DNA from: Dehalococcoidia bacterium
GTDB lineage: Bacteria > Chloroflexota > Dehalococcoidia > SpSt-223
NCBI GenBank assembly: GCA_025054935.1
Contig: JANWZD010000001.1
Location: forward strand, 265,008 to 329,007
Reading direction: 5' to 3'
DNA length: 64,000 nucleotides
The position numbers were made by a program, and so were the translations under genes. The notes beneath the pieces were generated by a model. The model was given only the letters and a program-made list of their open reading frames with translations. It was not told where the DNA came from and made no database searches. This document shows positions 61,072 to 64,000 of this stretch, one piece after another. Within the stretch, counting starts at the first letter, position 1, and each line of letters starts with the position of its first letter.

Positions 61072-61440
61072 ATGAAGCACAGCATTGCGCGCACGCTTGC
61101 GCGGGTCACGGTCGCGCTCGGCATTCTGGCTGTTCTCGGCGCGGCTACCGTGGCGTCAGTGTTCGCTTGGCGTCTTGCCCCCGCGCCCGAGACGGCGACC
61201 GCGGCGCCTGCCCCGGTGGTGGAAACGGTGTCGCCCGACACCTGGCGGATGCTCCATCAGCTGACGTTCGAACCGTGGGTCCTGAGCGATGTTCGCCTCT
61301 TCTCGGCTACGAAGCCGTTCGGTGCGGAGTGGCTCGAGCTGACGTTTGATCCCCGCACCGCTGTTGCGACCCCCGCGCCGATGAGCGCGCTGGCCGTTGC
61401 GCAGCTCACCTTCGCCCCCTGGGAGCTTGCCGGCGAGTAA
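61072..61440 (+). CDS. Small exported protein with LTFxPW repeats
   Basis: The protein has 122 residues. Basic N-terminus and a hydrophobic helix (VTVALGILAVLGAATVASVFAW, about 12-33), then an Ala/Pro/Thr-rich spacer. Three related motifs follow: LTFEPWVL (64-71), LTFDP (90-94) and LTFAPWEL (112-119), each after an amphipathic stretch. No family recognised. It has its own strong promoter and a strong terminator, so it is probably an abundant, independently made envelope or secreted protein. Confidence 0.7.
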   Translation: MKHSIARTLARVTVALGILAVLGAATVASVFAWRLAPAPETATAAPAPVVETVSPDTWRMLHQLTFEPWVLSDVRLFSATKPFGAEWLELTFDPRTAVATPAPMSALAVAQLTFAPWELAGE

Positions 61441-61461
61441 CCGACGCTAGCGGCACCCTTG

Positions 61462-61490
61462 CGCCCGGCCTCACCGGCCGGGCGTTTTTT
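61462..61490 (+). terminator. Rho-independent terminator of the exported protein gene
   Basis: CGCCCGGCC (61462-61470) pairs with GGCCGGGCG (61476-61484) around a 5-nt loop and is followed by TTTTTT. The stop codon of the convergent endonuclease gene lies in the loop (61471-61473). Confidence 0.9.
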
Positions 61491-62793
61491 CTTCGGTGAG
61501 GAGGGCCGGCGTGATCAGCCGTATGGTCGTACCGTCAACGCGCACCGCCCCTGTGGCTCGCTCGGCCCAGCGCAGCCACGCGAGGACGGTCTGCGCGCGC
61601 CGCCGGAGCGTGTCGCCGCGGTAGCAGGAGAGGCGCTCGATGGTCGCCATGACCTGACTTTGGGCGAGCGATTTATCCGGGTCCAGAAACAGCTCAATCA
61701 ACAGTTCGTAAAAGAGGGGAAGCCGAAAGATCTGACGGAAGAGCAGTTCGTTCCGACCCTGGGCCGGGAGCGAGACGAATTCGCGGCCGGTGTCAGTCAG
61801 CCCAATCTTGCCGTTTCGCGCCCAGATCAGGCCCAACGCCTCTCCCGCTTCGCGGTAGTAGCGGCTCTGGCGCTCATCGAACTCGAAGGCGCGCGCTAGC
61901 GCAGCGACGGTGGTCTGCCCCTCAGCGACGCGGAAGGGGAGTTCCATGATCTTCGTCATGTCGTTCGCCTGGGGAATGACGTTCGGCCCGAGCGACGGCC
62001 CCCCGACACGGCGCAGTGTCCGCGGCTCAAGAACGTTTCTGTCTGCCGGCCGGATGACGAACGACTGCGCCCGCACCAGTTCGATGGAGCCGTAGTCGAA
62101 CGGGTCGGCAAAGCGATACTCCCAGAAGCTCGAGAGCTGCTTCTCCGGCTGGTAGGTGAAGAAGATCGGGACGACCGTTTTCTCGGGAACGAGCGTGCTC
62201 CAGAAGCGGAAGGGGTAGTAGAGCTGGCGGATGTGAAACGTGTCCCGCGCGCCGATTTTGCCTTCGAGGACGACGATGTGCCGTTCTCCCTCGAACCCGG
62301 CGTCAATCTCGACCTGGACGTTGCCGGCGCGGAGGGTGAGGCCCCCAAGGCGAAATTCGAATTCCGGAGCGCGTTTCCGCCCCCGGATTGTCAGGTAGAG
62401 GCTGCCGAGGCCGGCAAAGCGCTCGATCAGCCCCGAGTTGAACGCGAAGTCAATGTGCTGCGTCTCGCTCGCGCCCGCGCCGGCGCTGGCGAGCGGAAAC
62501 GGCAGCCGCGAGACAAACAGCGCCGGCGGCTCAGGGATCGGCTCGAGATCGTGATAGCCCTCGCCGCGGACGATCGCATATTCGCCGTTGGCGATCGGGA
62601 GGAGAAAGACGCCGGCTTCCGCGAACACTGCCGGCAGATCCTCCCGCCGGTCGATCTTCGCCATCAACCGCGGCTCCTCACCGGTGATCGCCTTGATATC
62701 GCTAGCGGTGACGATGTTCAGCGGGCGTCGGAGATCGAGCCCTTTGCGCTCGACGATCTCACGCCAGCGCTCGAGGCGGACACTGCTCTTCAT
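61471..62793 (-). CDS. Type II restriction endonuclease, PD-(D/E)xK
   Basis: The protein has 440 residues. The middle carries VEIDAGFEGERHIVVLEGKIG: E162/D164 and E177-x-K179 form the PD-(D/E)xK metal site, followed by HIRQLYYPFRFW. The N-terminal (LNIVTASDIKAITGEEPRLMAKIDRREDLP) and the C-terminal winged-helix-like part (VAALARAFEFDERQSRYYREAGEAL) match the proteins annotated as type II restriction enzymes with DUF6996/DUF6997. The site it cuts is likely the one methylated by its partner. Its ATG overlaps the methylase stop (ATGA), and its stop lies in the terminator of the facing gene. Confidence 0.8.
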   Translation of the reverse strand: MKSSVRLERWREIVERKGLDLRRPLNIVTASDIKAITGEEPRLMAKIDRREDLPAVFAEAGVFLLPIANGEYAIVRGEGYHDLEPIPEPPALFVSRLPFPLASAGAGASETQHIDFAFNSGLIERFAGLGSLYLTIRGRKRAPEFEFRLGGLTLRAGNVQVEIDAGFEGERHIVVLEGKIGARDTFHIRQLYYPFRFWSTLVPEKTVVPIFFTYQPEKQLSSFWEYRFADPFDYGSIELVRAQSFVIRPADRNVLEPRTLRRVGGPSLGPNVIPQANDMTKIMELPFRVAEGQTTVAALARAFEFDERQSRYYREAGEALGLIWARNGKIGLTDTGREFVSLPAQGRNELLFRQIFRLPLFYELLIELFLDPDKSLAQSQVMATIERLSCYRGDTLRRRAQTVLAWLRWAERATGAVRVDGTTIRLITPALLTEEKTPGR

Positions 62794-63641
62794 GCGTAGT
62801 TCCGGATGACCAGTTCGGTGATGCCCGTTCGGCGCCGCGAGTCCGAGTTGATGAGGCGGTTCGCTTCGACCTCGACAATATGGAACCCGCGGTACAGCTC
62901 GCGGACGAGCGGCGTATTGGAGTTGCTCAGCATCACATAGGCGCCAAGTGCACTCAGCCGGCGGAACTCACGGGCAAGCCGCTGCTGATCGCCCGGGGCG
63001 AACCCGTAGCGCGTGTAGCGGGTGAAGTTCGCGCTCGGAGAGAGCGGCTGATAGGGCGGGTCAAGGTAGACAAAATCGCCTGCCTGCGCGGCGGCGAGGG
63101 TCTTTTCATACGGACCGTGCACAAGCTGGGCCCCCGCTAGCAGCGCCGCTGCCGCCCGCAGGTTCGCCGGGTCGTAGAGACGGGGCGGCGTGCGGTAGCG
63201 GCCAAACGGCACGTTAAATTCCCCGCGCCGATTCACGCGGTAGAGGCCGTTGTAGCCGGTCTTATTCAAGTAGATGAAGCGCGCCGCCCGCTCGGCTGGC
63301 GGCAGGTCCCAGGGATGGAGGCGGCGCACGGCATAGTAGTGCTCGCGGTCGTAGCGGTGGCGGTCGAGAGCAGCCATCACCCCTTCGACGTCGTCGCGGA
63401 TGGCGCGGTAGGTGTCGATCAGCTCGTCGTTCAGGTCGCCCAGCAGAGCGCGCTCGGGCGCGAGGGCAAAATAGAGCGCGCCGCCGCCGAGAAACGGCTC
63501 GACATAGCGCTCGAAGCGGGGAGGGCGCAGCGCCAGCAGGTGCGGGAGCAGCTGCCGCTTTCCGCCTGCCCACTTCACGAACGGGACGATCGGCTCTCCG
63601 CTGCCGATCACGCCGAGTGTCGGCTCGCCGACCGCTCGCAT
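62790..63641 (-). CDS. DNA adenine methylase, Dam (D12 class)
   Basis: The protein has 283 residues. PFVKWAGGKRQLLPHLL is the N-terminal SAM motif X, EPFLGGGALYFAL motif I, RFIYLNKTGYNGLYRVNRRGEFNVPFG the Dam-type target-recognition segment and VYLDPPY (D194-Y197) the catalytic motif IV. It makes N6-methyladenine. Many members recognise GATC, but the target here is not proven. GGAGG lies before ATG 63641. With the coupled endonuclease it forms a complete type II R-M system. Confidence 0.9.
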   Translation of the reverse strand: MRAVGEPTLGVIGSGEPIVPFVKWAGGKRQLLPHLLALRPPRFERYVEPFLGGGALYFALAPERALLGDLNDELIDTYRAIRDDVEGVMAALDRHRYDREHYYAVRRLHPWDLPPAERAARFIYLNKTGYNGLYRVNRRGEFNVPFGRYRTPPRLYDPANLRAAAALLAGAQLVHGPYEKTLAAAQAGDFVYLDPPYQPLSPSANFTRYTRYGFAPGDQQRLAREFRRLSALGAYVMLSNSNTPLVRELYRGFHIVEVEANRLINSDSRRRTGITELVIRNYA

Positions 63642-63668
63642 CAGTCCTCCGTCTGCTTCCTTGCTTCC

Positions 63669-63677
63669 AGCATACCA
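63669..63677 (-). promoter_or_regulatory. Extended -10 promoter of the R-M operon
   Basis: On the minus strand TGG-TATGCT: TATGCT at 63674-63669 with the TG extension. The -35 is weak. It lies 28 nt from the methylase ATG. Confidence 0.45.
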
Positions 63678-63814
63678 GAGACGAACGGGTGTTCGCGAGC
63701 GGTTGCGGTCTTGGCGGTCGAGCAAACGGCAGAGAACGGGTCCGCGCTCGGCTGTCTGCGGCCGAGGTGGTAGTCTTCTTTGGACGGCGCTCAGACAGGC
63801 GAGAGGAGCGATTT

Positions 63815-64000
63815 ATGGACAGCGAATGGAAGACCGAGAGCCCCCTCCTCCGACGCTTCATCGAGGAGGTGAGCGCGATCTTCGCGGCGGCGCGCCCGAT
63901 CGAAGAGCGGCTCGAGGCGGCGCGGCCGCTTTTTCAGCGTCTCCTCCGAGCGGAGGGATGGCTAGAAGAGCGGTTCCAGCGCGGCGACCCGTCGAGCGGG
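63815..64000 (+). CDS. N-terminal part of an unidentified gene, runs off the window
   Basis: ATG 63815 with GAGAGGAG 7 nt upstream; 62 codons are visible and open to the end. The start is helical and charged (MDSEWKTESPLLRRFIEEV, EERLEAARPLFQRLLR, AEGWLEERFQRGDP). The pattern recalls the N-terminus of cysteine-dioxygenase-like cupins, but too little is visible to name it. It is divergent from the R-M operon. Confidence 0.5.
   Translation, partial: MDSEWKTESPLLRRFIEEVSAIFAAARPIEERLEAARPLFQRLLRAEGWLEERFQRGDPSSG

Overview
The window reads as a GC-rich bacterial chromosome segment, most likely from a Chloroflexota (Thermomicrobia- or Dehalococcoidia-like) organism. The grounds are a DUF2298 protein of the 'Chlor_Arch_YYY' type, many very large multi-membrane-spanning glycosyltransferase-like proteins, a GreA fused to a recombinase-type SAM-like domain, and a generally Chloroflexota-like gene mix. 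This placement is inferred from gene content; no marker phylogeny was possible. Housekeeping content is chromosomal: class A RNase P RNA, a primary-type sigma factor, ssb, aconitase, threonine synthase, biotin ligase and three tRNAs (Asp-GTC, Glu-TTC, Gln-CTG). There is no prophage, plasmid or CRISPR array.

Layout. 0-10 kb: 3' part of a secreted glycosidase-like protein, thrC, the SAM-GreA fusion, an HMG-CoA-synthase/DUF35 protein without the usual Cys, tRNA-Asp, an MFS/DUF4190 pair, a tiny zinc-ribbon gene, ssb and a GlcD-type flavoprotein. 10-19 kb: a 1477-residue GT39/DUF2298 fusion coupled to a 43-residue membrane peptide and a methyltransferase, then rnpB and, on the other strand, the sigma factor. 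19-28 kb: pseudokinase-PEGA, DUF1684 and NUDIX genes facing acnA, then a 1000-residue GT87-like protein with an internal duplication. 28-40 kb: solute-binding lipoprotein, Xer recombinase, a compact minus-strand operon (LLM flavoprotein, birA, RlmD-like, membrane protein), an HtrA-like protease with a structured leader, small genes, MFS, a frameshifted LppP/LprE-like gene and YibE/F. 40.6-41.7 kb: a gene-free stretch with 71-nt tandem repeats and a large inverted repeat.

41.7-56 kb: amidohydrolase; a plus-strand operon of three tandem PTPS_related-type membrane proteins ending in a YgjP-like metallopeptidase; a minus-strand operon of two CopD/DUF2269-like membrane proteins and two VOC proteins; then an LLM flavoprotein coupled to a GT39-type membrane protein, and an MFS transporter. 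56-64 kb: thiO, a SnoaL-like cyclase, a PQQ-type sugar dehydrogenase, a YcgR/PilZ c-di-GMP receptor, a small exported LTFxPW-repeat protein, and a type II restriction-modification pair with a PD-(D/E)xK endonuclease and a Dam-family adenine methylase.

The surface and envelope theme is strong: six large polytopic GT or GT-like proteins, several exported proteins and a PilZ receptor suggest an unusual glycosylated envelope. Genes in operons are commonly coupled by ATGA/GTGA/TGATG overlaps. Several genes have a TANNNT box only 6-9 nt before the start codon, which points to leaderless transcripts.
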